Positions 11,275 through 20,446 of a stretch of DNA of 63,612 bases are shown here, in pieces. This DNA is from Perkinsus marinus ATCC 50983 (lineage: Eukaryota > Perkinsozoa > Perkinsida > Perkinsidae). Position 1 is the stretch's first letter. Each line of letters opens with the position of its first letter. The translations under genes were made by a program, and so were the position numbers. Where the stretch lies: positions 134,780 to 198,391 of the forward strand of contig NW_003210279.1 in the NCBI RefSeq assembly GCF_000006405.1. The letters run 5' to 3'. The notes under the pieces were generated by a model. It made no database searches. It had not been told where the DNA came from and worked only from the letters and a program-made list of their open reading frames with translations.

Positions 11275-11350
11275 TTCCACGGCCGAGAATTGAACTCGGG
11301 TCTCCTGCGGGACAGTACAGGATCCTAGCCTACTAATCCATCACTATACC
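11275..11350 (-). pseudogene. tRNA-Glu/Asp-like pseudogene at left border of the duplication
   Basis: On the minus strand the 3' half is a good tRNA T-arm (CCGAG/CTCGG around TTCAATT) and acceptor end, preceded by the anticodon-arm remnant CTGTCCCGCAGGAG. The 5' part has a D-arm-like segment with extra bases and no acceptor strand able to pair with CCGTGGA. The 5' part from 11302 onward belongs to the duplicated unit, and only this copy keeps the 3' half. Confidence 0.6.
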
Positions 11351-11364
11351 ATCTCCTAAAACCG

Positions 11365-11421
11365 AGCAAAAAATAAAGCCAAGCCCACCGCTTCGCGGCG
11401 GGCTTGGCTTTATTTTTTGCT
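11365..11421. repeat. 57-bp near-perfect hairpin
   Basis: Inverted arms AGCAAAAAATAAAGCCAAGC... / ...GCTTGGCTTTATTTTTTGCT are 22 bp and perfect. A further CCGC/GCGG stem lies inside, with one A-C mismatch between the stems and a TTC loop. It lies about 155 bp upstream of the small gene's start codon in each unit. Confidence 0.95.
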
Positions 11422-11538
11422 TTCATGCTTCCAAAACTATCCTCCATCTCGAACTTAGTTGAAGATGTTTCGTTGATATTGAATAGGGGTCTCAATGTTC
11501 GGGTCACTATACCATACTAAACCAAGGGGGCTAAAAAT

Positions 11539-11549
11539 TTCGCTCGCCC
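11539..11549 (+). promoter_or_regulatory. TTCGCTCGCCC motif upstream of the small duplicated gene
   Basis: Shares the core CGCTCGCCC with sites ahead of DYNLT and the AP2-like gene. It lies 27 bp before the start codon here, and an identical site lies at 12958-12968 in unit 2. Confidence 0.3.
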
Positions 11550-11575
11550 AAAATTCCGCGCCGGTCTTTTCTTCC

Positions 11576-12111
11576 ATGTCGTCATTCCTGGCTTCATATC
11601 AGCATTTCAAAAAGAGTCCGAAAAATCTCTCTCAGTAATACACTACCATCAAAACGCTAGCTCACACAGGCCAAAGTTGTTTTGGTCGTGGGGAAGCTCC
11701 TAAGCCGTCCAGCAAGGTTGTATACCAGGAATACAATGACTTCCATGCTTCTGCACAGGTACGCAAGAGTCAACTACCAGCCTTAACTGGTGATCGGCCA
11801 GAGGGATCCATTCACGGTGAATGATTTACCGGACTTCTTTGCAAATGCACCTGTACCTTCCACGAAGTACCTGCCCTTCCTGAGGGTCTCGTCAATTCAA
11901 CGACCCCAGCTGCTAGTACCCCCTGAGGGGGTCCCCTTTCCACTCCTGTGACAGGAGTCCTATCGTAGTGGAGAATGACACAGTGGATATCAATCAGTAC
12001 CCTTCCTCTCGTGCCGCATTCCCATTGTCTGACGGCGGAGTTCCCGGGCTTTCGGAGAAAAGGATGGCAAAAGATGATGAAGATCGCTGGTGCCACCAGC
12101 GAGCCTGGTGA
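11576..12111 (+). CDS. small unidentified four-exon gene, unit 1 copy
   Basis: Proposed exons 11576-11634, 11677-11758, 11802-11866 and 11955-12111 join in phase (363 nt, 120 residues), with short GT-AG introns of about 42-88 nt. The protein is hydrophilic, starts MSSFLASYQHFKKSPKN, and has a Pro/Ser-rich middle (NAPVPSTK) and a charged C-terminus (KRMAKDDEDRWCHQRAW). I do not recognise the family. The TGA at 12109 overlaps a possible GTGATA donor, so the gene may extend into further exons. It is the only coding-like content I can support in the duplicated unit; longer open frames there on either strand cross these splice sites and are probably shadows. Confidence 0.55.
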
Positions 12112-12783
12112 TACTTATATCACGACCACTGGTCGTCGACCAGCGAATGCGCGTGGCGGTATCTACCCAGGCCTAAGCCCAGCTCTCTACTTGTCTCTCG
12201 TATGCTCGCTCTCACAAGCCTTTTCATCTTCAACTCTAATCCTCTTACACTTACTTGTATGCTCTGGAGCCAGAGAGAAAGGAGTTCTTTACAGGAAAAG
12301 CTATGTCCGAGATGCGAGGAATCTCTGATGGAGCAGCAAGAAATTGTCTGACGGCGACCACAGTGTTTAGTGGTGTCCGAAACTGGATGGGTAGCGAGAA
12401 ACTCCAGGTTTCGGTCCAAGGAGACTCAGAATGGCGAAGCGAGATATAGCAGGTGTTAGCAAGTAGGCTCCTGCATAAGTCCGCTGTCAACGGAAATGCC
12501 ATAGTCTTATGATTCACTTCGATCTTGAGTGCTTGATAAACAATCAACACCGAAGCGAATAATAGTGAATCAATAAACACTGTTTATTGACCAGCTATGT
12601 TTAACTCTCCTCTTTTCTCTCTCTTTTCCTTTTTCCTCCTTTTTCCTTTTCCTTCCTTTCTCCTCCTCTTTTTTTCTTTTTTCTTTTCCCCCCTCCCTGG
12701 GACAGTCTTTTCCCCCAGCCCTCCTGCGGGACAGTACAGGATCCTAGCCTACTAATCCATCACTATACCATCTCCTAAAACCG

Positions 12784-12840
12784 AGCAAAAAATAAAGCCA
12801 AGCCCACCGCTTCGCGGCGGGCTTGGCTTTATTTTTTGCT
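12784..12840. repeat. 57-bp hairpin, unit 2 copy
   Basis: Exact second copy of the hairpin at 11365-11421, with the same 22-bp outer arms and the same distance to the start codon. Confidence 0.95.
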
Positions 12841-12994
12841 TTCATGCTTCCAAAACTATCCTCCATCTCGAACTTAGTTGAAGATGTTTCGTTGATATTG
12901 AATAGGGGTCTCAATGTTCGGGTCACTATACCATACTAAACCAAGGGGGCTAAAAATTTCGCTCGCCCAAAATTCCGCGCCGGTCTTTTCTTCC

Positions 12995-13530
12995 ATGTCG
13001 TCATTCCTGGCTTCATATCAGCATTTCAAAAAGAGTCCGAAAAATCTCTCTCAGTAATACACTACCATCAAAACGCTAGCTCACACAGGCCAAAGTTGTT
13101 TTGGTCGTGGGGAAGCTCCTAAGCCGTCCAGCAAGGTTGTATACCAGGAATACAATGACTTCCATGCTTCTGCACAGGTACGCAAGAGTCAACTACCAGC
13201 CTTAACTGGTGATCGGCCAGAGGGATCCATTCACGGTGAATGATTTACCGGACTTCTTTGCAAATGCACCTGTACCTTCCACGAAGTACCTGCCCTTCCT
13301 GAGGGTCTCGTCAATTCAACGACCCCAGCTGCTAGTACCCCCTGAGGGGGTCCCCTTTCCACTCCTGTGACAGGAGTCCTATCGTAGTGGAGAATGACAC
13401 AGTGGATATCAATCAGTACCCTTCCTCTCGTGCCGCATTCCCATTGTCTGACGGCGGAGTTCCCGGGCTTTCGGAGAAAAGGATGGCAAAAGATGATGAA
13501 GATCGCTGGTGCCACCAGCGAGCCTGGTGA
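12995..13530 (+). CDS. small unidentified four-exon gene, unit 2 copy
   Basis: Second copy of the gene at 11576-12111, identical in the stretches checked. Exons by offset: 12995-13053, 13096-13177, 13221-13285 and 13374-13530. With no visible differences the two copies should encode the same 120-residue protein, doubling gene dose if the duplication is real and not an assembly effect. Confidence 0.5.
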
Positions 13531-14138
13531 TACTTATATCACGACCACTGGTCGTCGACCAGCGAATGCGCGTGGCGGTATCTACCCAGGCCTAAGCCCA
13601 GCTCTCTACTTGTCTCTCGTATGCTCGCTCTCACAAGCCTTTTCATCTTCAACTCTAATCCTCTTACACTTACTTGTATGCTCTGGAGCCAGAGAGAAAG
13701 GAGTTCTTTACAGGAAAAGCTATGTCCGAGATGCGAGGAATCTCTGATGGAGCAGCAAGAAATTGTCTGACGGCGACCACAGTGTTTAGTGGTGTCCGAA
13801 ACTGGATGGGTAGCGAGAAACTCCAGGTTTCGGTCCAAGGAGACTCAGAATGGCGAAGCGAGATATAGCAGGTGTTAGCAAGTAGGCTCCTGCATAAGTC
13901 CGCTGTCAACGGAAATGCCATAGTCTTATGATTCACTTCGATCTTGAGTGCTTGATAAACAATCAACACCGAAGCGAATAATAGTGAATCAATAAACACT
14001 GTTTATTGACCAGCTATGTTTAACTCTCCTCTTTTCTCTCTCTTTTCCTTTTTCCTCCTTTTTCCTTTTCCTTCCTTTCTCCTCCTCTTTTTTTCTTTTT
14101 TCTTTTCCCCCCTCCCTGGGACAGTCTTTTCCCCCAGC

Positions 14139-14184
14139 CCTCCTGCGTGACAGGCAGGAATACTAACCTCTATACTACCGCGGA
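14139..14184 (-). pseudogene. 5' half of a tRNA-Asp at right border of the duplication
   Basis: Matches the 5' half of the complete tRNA-Asp at 15077-15148 (acceptor TCCGCGG, D-arm, anticodon GTC) with two changes in the D-loop. It stops at the anticodon arm CGCAGGAG, where the duplicated unit begins. Confidence 0.8.
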
Positions 14185-14459
14185 GTTGCTATTGTATTCT
14201 CCAAGGCGCTTGTACATAGCATTCGCGAGATGTCTCTTATTGAATCCCAATTGGGATGTTATTATCTATGCGAATGCTCCTTCTTCCGCGGCCATCGGGC
14301 TCTGGACGAGACTATGGCGGGCTAAGGATGAGTCGCCTACACGTTTGTGGGTTCTTTTGATGGGACTTTTCATTCCGTGGAAAAGGCCTAGTTTTCCGGA
14401 GCTCGATCCCTGATGCACGAAATCGTGACGCGATGAGGTGACCCCCGTCTCTGCGGTAG

Positions 14460-14731
14460 AAAATCTATGTCGATAGCAATGGGCCTTTGTGGAGAGTCGT
14501 GATGATTCTCATGTGGAAGCAATGTGCGGCTTCCGCGTTCACTATCCAGGACTACCTTTATAGTATTGCGGAAGCGGTCGCGCTTGGTCGGTAATGATCG
14601 CACTCGATGGGCAGAGATGATTGCCACCGTTGTATTGCCAACTGTGCGTTGACAACACATTGCGACAGGTATCAGAGCGAGCTGTGAAAGCGTGCCTTTC
14701 ATTACTTTCTGGTTATGAACCAGAAAATTAA
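14460..14731 (+). CDS. possible 3' exons of an unidentified gene
   Basis: Exon 14460-14590 (acceptor TGCGGTAG, donor GTAATG) encodes a hydrophobic, coding-like stretch containing WRVVMILMWKQCAASAF. A last exon behind the acceptor GCGACAG at 14668 ends in TAA at 14731 (VSERAVKACLSLLSG). The phases do not join directly, so an exon is missing or one boundary is wrong. Family not recognised. Upstream exons would lie in 14190-14430, where the tRNA fragment ends. Confidence 0.3.
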
Positions 14732-14750
14732 TAAGTGCACATTGGTGAAA

Positions 14751-15003
14751 ATGGAACATCCCGATGCAATATTTTGCCGGTTTGGAGTGAAATCGGATGG
14801 GCAGAAGAATTTGATACCTGCATGGTTCTGACAGGAGGTTGATTGGCCTTGAATTGGGACTCCTACCAACTCATGCATATTCATCATCAGCCGATTTATA
14901 TCGTAAGTGAGTTCAAGCAGCGCAGAGAGAGTGAGGGCGTCCACTTGTCATTAATTGGTACAGAGTCTGACGCTCTTGATGGTACCTTATCTCGGATATC
15001 CAG
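14751..15003 (+). CDS. possible 5' exons of an unidentified gene
   Basis: An ATG at 14751 opens a coding-like frame (MEHPDAIFCRFGVKSDG). A second stretch, around 14831-14893 (GLELGLLPTHAYSSSADLY), ends at a GTAAGT donor. Its leftover base joins in phase to an exon starting behind the acceptor GGTACAG at 14963. The join between the first two stretches is unresolved. Family not recognised. Confidence 0.3.
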
Positions 15004-15076
15004 GTTGTACGGAGGCCTTCAGTGTGAAGGCCATCTTGAAATGTATGAAAATGTCAGTAAGGTTGGGAGCATAAGT

Positions 15077-15148
15077 TTCCGCGGCCGGGAATTGAACCCG
15101 GGTCTCCTGCGTGACAGGCAGGAATACTCACCACTATACTACCGCGGA
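15077..15148 (-). tRNA. tRNA-Asp(GTC)
   Basis: Complete 72-nt cloverleaf. Acceptor TCCGCGG/CCGCGGA, D-arm GTATAGTGGTGAGTAT, anticodon stem CCTGC/GCAGG around CTGTCAC (anticodon GTC), T-arm CCGGG-TTCAATT-CCCGG. It is the intact relative of the half-tRNA at 14139-14184. Confidence 0.95.
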
Positions 15149-15713
15149 GTTGATGCTACTAACTCATTTCCAGGCTCAATAGGACTAAATGAATACCGAC
15201 TTCGAACCGTCTTCACAATTCAACTTTCCCAAACGACGATATAGCTCTTGGCCTCGGTCATATCACACATGCGAAGTGTGGTTACTCTGGGATTCGAGGT
15301 TTGTTCGTATCTCGAAGACTTTGCGGTACGAATAATATTGGAAGCATTGGGCATAGAGGATGTCAGAACGCGAACAGAAGAAATTTTTTTGGCTGTGGAC
15401 GACCCGACGTAACGATTACATACGACAAATTATGGGATATGAGCTACACACGAGTACCAGACTCTGACAGAGCGAACGCTTGGGTCACTACGAAGCTTGG
15501 AGACTTGCTACACAATATCCTTGTCCCCGGCTTACCCCACGCTAGAGCTTTTTTAGCTCAATTAGTACAAGAGTTATGTGAGTGTTCTCAGAGTGTGTGA
15601 ATTTAGGAATATACGTTCGTGTTGTTCATGGACTTTCGTTCATTGTTAAGGGTGCAGACAGCAGTTGGATTGTGTTGCTTCGTAGAATTATTAGTGAATT
15701 CATCTATATCCAA
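15149..15713. other. PGDH upstream region, no gene seen
   Basis: Open frames at 15301-15600 and 15582-15713 have no recognisable character. The second is simply the in-frame extension upstream of the PGDH start. The PGDH promoter and any 5' untranslated exon should lie here. Confidence 0.4.
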
Positions 15714-16658
15714 ATGCCTTCCGTTCTTCTAGCTACTTTCAAGCCCTTCAATAAGATCGCCGTCGACGGTATTGAGAAGATATGCAAGGATAACGGTCTA
15801 ACCTTTGGCAAGATCGAGGGTTACAAGACTCAGGAGGAGCTGTACTCTGCTGCCGAGTCTGCCGAGGCCTGCATTGTCAGGAGCGATAAGCTCGATGAGG
15901 AGTTCTTTAACCGTGCCAAGAATCTCAAGATTGTTGTTCGCGCTGGTGCTGGTGTTGATACCATCGATCTCGATGCTGCTTCCAAGCATCATGTTGTTGT
16001 CGAGAACACGCCTGGTCAGAATGCTAACGCCGTTGCCGAGATGGTGTTTGCTCTTCTGATCGCCATGAAGAGGAACCACTTCGATGCTACTTCTGGTAGG
16101 GAGATCCGTGGCTCTACTCTCGGCCTCTACGGCTGTGGTAACGTGTCGAGGGCGATGATTGAGGTGTCTAAAGGTTTCGCTATGAAGTGCTATTCTTACG
16201 ATCCCTTCCTGTCTGATGAGCAGATCAAGGAGTGTGGTGCCGAGCCTCTCCACGACTTGAAGGAGCTCTTCAAGTGTGACATCGTGTCCTTGCATGTCCC
16301 TGCTACTCCTCAGACGATCAACTCCATCAACGAGGATCTTATGTCGTTGATGCCTGAGAATGGCGTTCTCGTCGATGCCGCCAGATCTGAGGTTATTGAT
16401 GAAGACTCTGTCATCTCGATCTTCCAGAAGCGTCCTGATCTCGGATACATCTCTGATGTTGGTTTCACTAAGATTGATGAGTTGAGGGAGAAGATCGGTG
16501 CTGCCCAGTTGAAGAAGCAGCTCATTGTGACTCCAAAGAAGATGGGTGCTCAGACTCTCGAGTCTAATGTCAACGCAGGTCTCACTGCTATCAAGCAGAT
16601 TTCTGCCTACTTCAAGGACGGCTCTACCATTCATCAGGTCAATGGCAAGGCTTTCTAA
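15714..16658 (+). CDS. serA: D-3-phosphoglycerate dehydrogenase, short form
   Basis: Oxidises 3-phosphoglycerate to phosphohydroxypyruvate with NAD, the first step of serine synthesis. Single exon, 314 residues from the ATG at 15714. Family landmarks: VRAGAGVDTID (76-85), ENTPGQNANAVAEM (97-110), Rossmann loop GLYGCGN (137-143), LHVPATPQT (193-201) and the substrate-binding Arg R224 in DAARSEVID. Two things are odd. The segment of about 13 residues with the conserved Trp, before the Rossmann fold, is missing. The catalytic His of the usual TPHxGA motif is replaced: residues 273-281 read TPKKMGAQT. There is no C-terminal ACT or regulatory domain. This matches the short form described for Entamoeba and some Bacteroidales, as far as I recall. 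Codon use is strongly biased, suggesting high expression. Confidence 0.93.
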   Translation: MPSVLLATFKPFNKIAVDGIEKICKDNGLTFGKIEGYKTQEELYSAAESAEACIVRSDKLDEEFFNRAKNLKIVVRAGAGVDTIDLDAASKHHVVVENTPGQNANAVAEMVFALLIAMKRNHFDATSGREIRGSTLGLYGCGNVSRAMIEVSKGFAMKCYSYDPFLSDEQIKECGAEPLHDLKELFKCDIVSLHVPATPQTINSINEDLMSLMPENGVLVDAARSEVIDEDSVISIFQKRPDLGYISDVGFTKIDELREKIGAAQLKKQLIVTPKKMGAQTLESNVNAGLTAIKQISAYFKDGSTIHQVNGKAF

Positions 16659-17390
16659 GCTGATTCAACCCACTAGTCACTGTTAAGGTTCTTTCCGGTG
16701 CATTGTTTTGCTTTCATATGATTCATATTTTTCTTTACTATACTCTAGTGCTATGTATCTCTGCTTCATCACTAGATGTGGTATTGCGTGTGACAGTTTG
16801 TGAATGGAATTGGTGGTCGGGTCGAAAGACTAAGCTGATTTGTTGTTTCGTACACGACTAGCATACGAGCTTGTGCGGGGATGTAACATAAATAGGAACA
16901 CTTGAGTGAGGAGATTCAGCTGAGCCTGCAGGTTGCACAATGAAAATTGAATTCTATCTGTCCTAGGTCTAGTTGCACAGAATCTTGGAAGGAGTCATCT
17001 TCTTAAGAGGTATCCACCGGGAATATAAACGAAAAGTTGACCTGATCGGTTTATCAGGAATTGTGATGTGGGTTTAGGGTGGTTGGCAACTTGAGGACAA
17101 GACAAAAAGTTTTGAGGATGGGTTTCAACGAGTAACTGTTCTGAACCCAACAAAGCATTCGTATCATCAAGTTTCGCACGGGAAGAACATGCTATCGCAG
17201 CTTATCGTATGCCATCTCCTGAGCCCTTCTAGTGACCCTATTCGCATAACGAAGCCTGAAGAACAAACAAATCCGCCCCCGATCAACCGGTCGATACAAG
17301 CACACGGAACCTCATTGGACAGTCATACTCAGAATGGTTACACGTACTCGTTCTCGAGGATTTCTGTGCGCGAGAACGGTGTAGAAGCAG
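16659..17390. other. PGDH 3' region and intergenic
   Basis: No coding-like stretch seen. The PGDH stop is followed by T-rich sequence typical of a 3' untranslated region. The next gene lies on the opposite strand, so this is a convergent 3'-3' spacer. Confidence 0.5.
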
Positions 17391-17399
17391 CTGTCGAAT

Positions 17400-18600
17400 G
17401 ACGACCCGGCTTTGTAGTGTCTGCATAGAAGGAGTGTCGTATCATCAGTACAGCCGGGCTCTCGAAGCTTACCTGATACCCTTGGCCATCTTGATTGCTC
17501 CTTAAGTGCCGTAGAAGGAGTCAAATAACTACCGCTACCTCTCTGAGATGACCTCGCTCGCCCATAGTAACGAGTTGTGCTCAATAAGCTACCCGACGAC
17601 GGCCTCGCCTAAGGAACCTCCAAAGGTCCTATCGAAGTCTCAGGACTCACCTTGTTGCTCGTATGCATCGACGAATCCGAGTGCCTCCAAGGGTATTCAA
17701 GATTCTTCCACCCGTCGTGTGAGTCCCTTTCTAATAGCTGCTGTCTGCAACAAGAGCTCCAAAAACTCGTTGATATCACATTCACCTCCTCGATGCACCA
17801 CACCCGCGAATATCCTGCCGCGATGAATGATGCCGAAGGTTGACTTCAGAACGACATGTCCGTCGTATTGGGGAACCTGATGTCCCGTTTATGTTAACTC
17901 CCTCACAATAAGGTCACGTCACTATACGATCTACCAGTAAGCATGTCAGATATGCGCCCTCGAAGGTACTCGTTTTCCGCAGTCAGATCAGCATTGCGTT
18001 CCGCCATGCGTATTATGGTCACGTTGGCACGCTCTGTTACATTCCGCAATGCCTCATGGCACTTTTGATGAGCCCTAAGGACAACTCGATGAGTAATCTC
18101 TCGATCGCAGGAGTTCTCCTACGCTCCTGCATCATCTGGGACAGGCGCCATACCACACTTTTCCAACAACAGCGTGTTCTCCCGGTTTAGTTTTTCCAAC
18201 GCTCTTTTCAAGTGACGCACTTTCTTCACCAGACTGAAGGGTTGATAAACTGAGACTGTCTTTGAATGTCTACGGGGTTAACTAATTCATAGTAGGGAAG
18301 AGAAAACCTCAGCCTACTGCTTTTTCTCTTTTCGTTCAGCGTTTATTTCCCTTTCAAGTTCTGTTACGCTGCTTTCACTAGCCGGCAGCGTTGAGTGACG
18401 ACGGTCATGATCTTTACCCTAACCAAGCGACTTCAACTCGGGGCTAAACTCATCTTTACATTGATCTTCATTCTTTCGCGGTTCTGAACGAGTCCCTCGA
18501 GGCATTCTTCGATCTCTTTGTCGATGGGATCATCCGAATTGCCCGTTCCATTTCGACGATGGTCAAGTGACGTAGTCAAGTACTGAACGATTGAGCTCGT
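17400..18600 (-). CDS. coiled-coil protein, spliced (ends unresolved)
   Basis: On the minus strand, from about 18560 down, several open stretches with splice signals encode heptad-rich sequence. They contain, in order, DDPIDKEIEECLEGLVQN, SESSVTELEREINAER, LVKKVRHLKRALEKLNREN and LTAENEYLRGRISDML (ending at a GTAGAT donor). Then come WCIEE before a GTGAAT donor and ERDSHDGWKNLEYPWRHS before a GTGAGT donor. The composition is that of a long coiled coil. No family was recognised, and neither the start codon nor the last exon is secure. The plus-strand frame at 17548-17826 is a shadow of these exons. Confidence 0.45.
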
Positions 18601-18785
18601 TATACACTTCAATGAAAGAACTCCAAGAACATGTGAGGGGTATATGTTATTTTTTATTACTCGTGATCTAGCCCTTAGTGAACATAACGTTCTAACGTAC
18701 TCGGAAGAAACACCCGAGTAAGGGATCGAAGTTCGACTGCGTTAGCAGATAGAAATAGCAGTAACAGAAGATTGATCCGGAGTCG

Positions 18786-19490
18786 TTAGTGACTGATTTC
18801 GCCTATGCCTGGATTGCTGGACACATCTAAAACTGATTCTTCACGAGCTGATGTGCAACGATGCGAGTCTAACTAAGCCGTGTCGTAGGCGTTGGACTTT
18901 AATCTCACACACACATAGACTCACCTCGAACGCCTTCTCGGTAGAGAATGTGTGGTCAGGAGCCATACCAGAGGCATCAGAACCTGCATAAGCATTGAAC
19001 TCTCCAAGACGGCGTCGAACGAGTTCTCTCACTGTGTATTCGGTCACTCGCTTCAGCGCCTGTGGACTTGCCTAACAAGGCATTGCTCAGTCGTTCGAGG
19101 TCGAGGTCGCTGATCCCAACACTCGAAGGCATCGTTTTTGCATCCGTCCTGTATTCTGAGATGCCTGGGCCATCGGCGTTTGAGGTTTCTCGATCATATT
19201 TATGTGGAATGGTCATGATACTGATGCCACCATTCGATGGCTTTGATGATAAACTCGACGATTTCCGTTCACTTTTCCCAGAGGACAATAACTGTTCTCA
19301 TAACAATAACATCCTCAACCCGAGATATCCCAGTAGAAATGGGAAAAGCGATCCCAGGGATTGTTATGGAGGATTTAAGCTCGTTATGATCAAAGTGAGC
19401 GGATATGAATACTTTTGGATAGATCATCACATCACGGTTACAGGCAACCAACGTGACGAAGATTTCCAATGGAATCCAAGTAGACAAGTC
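18786..19490 (-). CDS. unidentified spliced gene, C-terminal exons
   Basis: The last two exons, 18925-19059 (45 codons, containing VRELVRRRLGEFNAYAG) and 18786-18872 (29 codons, ending in TAA), join in phase 0 across a GT-AG intron of 52 nt. Upstream, a Ser-rich open stretch at 19077-19295, behind an acceptor ending ACAG, is probably another exon, but the join is not resolved. Family not recognised. A 165-codon plus-strand frame (19062-19559) covers the same DNA. I favour the minus strand because its splice phases close. Confidence 0.4.
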
Positions 19491-19642
19491 TCATTGACAA
19501 CGCGAGAATATCCATTCGAAAGTAAGTGTCACATAGACTATTCAACTTTCTTCTCGTGACCACAAACAGAAGTCCTTGAAAACTACACCTTTGTAGCTGT
19601 AGAAAGGGATGTACCTAACACAAGTTACCGATAGCTCCAGTT

Positions 19643-19800
19643 CATTGCAGTTTCACCCGTTTGACGTGAAGTGGTAATACCACTTCACCATTATACCACT
19701 GTGGTATAATACATAGTGTAAAACACGATATTCGCGCTATGCAGTGGTCGTGATATATATTTTTCACTAGTGTTTTTCATATCACGGGTGGAACTTCATT
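19643..19800 (+). repeat. family A element (MITE-like)
   Basis: Starts CATTGCAGTTTCACCCGTTTG and ends CATATCACGGGTGGAACTTCATT. It lies downstream of the last assigned ALG9 exon. Confidence 0.85.
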
Positions 19801-20446
19801 ATATTTCAACATCGACCAGAGTGATAACCACCAACTCCTTCATTGCATATCAATATGATATTTGATTATTTGAATATGATTGTTCATGGTATATCATATT
19901 GAACATTAACGGCGAGAGCCCAAAGTCGACTGTAGCCCACAAGCTTCTCTGTGGGGATCGTGAGGAAGCTGCGTCCAGCATGGGTTCGCAGATGATCTTC
20001 CTGGTAAACTCCTCAGGACTTCGCTCGCCGACGAAGAAATCTGCTTATGAATCACCGAATGAGAGCTGACACGAAGTGCTCACCACAAACAGCCTCATCT
20101 CGATAGGTCGACGGCTCCTCTTGATTCATGGCATTGAATTGTGGGTGCACCTCAGAAGTTAAGGTATAGTGTCTCGGCAGTTGGCCGTGGAAACCAGCCC
20201 TGATCATAATAATACTACTTACTGTAGGGCAATATATAGAATAGTATCATGGAGACTATATAGAGGATTGTGGGATGCCCAGGCCTAGCCCAGGCTGGTC
20301 TCAGCTACTGCCATAGTCGTAACAATACAGACCGCGAGCGGTTCTACTGATCCTATTCGTTTCTTCGAGCTGTGATAAGATCCACAATATCGTCAAAAGC
20401 CACTCGCGTGAGTTGGTGTCAACGTTGCTTGCAAGATATTATTCTT

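Larger units (their letters stand above)
11302..12720. repeat. tandem duplication, unit 1 (1,419 bp)
   Basis: Begins CTCCTGCGGGACAG inside a tRNA anticodon arm. Contains a long hairpin (11365-11421) and a small four-exon gene, and ends with a pyrimidine tract of about 120 nt (12597-12720). Unit 2 repeats it at an offset of exactly 1,419. Every stretch I compared is identical. Confidence 0.95.
12721..14139. repeat. tandem duplication, unit 2 (1,419 bp)
   Basis: Identical in sequence and content to unit 1, head to tail with no spacer. It lacks the tRNA 3' half found left of unit 1. Its right end runs directly into the 5' half of a tRNA-Asp. The pyrimidine tract lies at 14016-14139. Confidence 0.95.

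Noticed and set aside
11812-12580. Longer open frames on both strands of the tandem unit (94-117 codons)
   Set aside because: They cross the splice sites of the small four-exon gene and have poor composition. They are duplicated only because the DNA is duplicated.
19062-19559. 165-codon plus-strand open frame
   Set aside because: The minus strand has exons 18925-19059 and 18786-18872 that join in phase. The plus frame has no family features. Not fully excluded.
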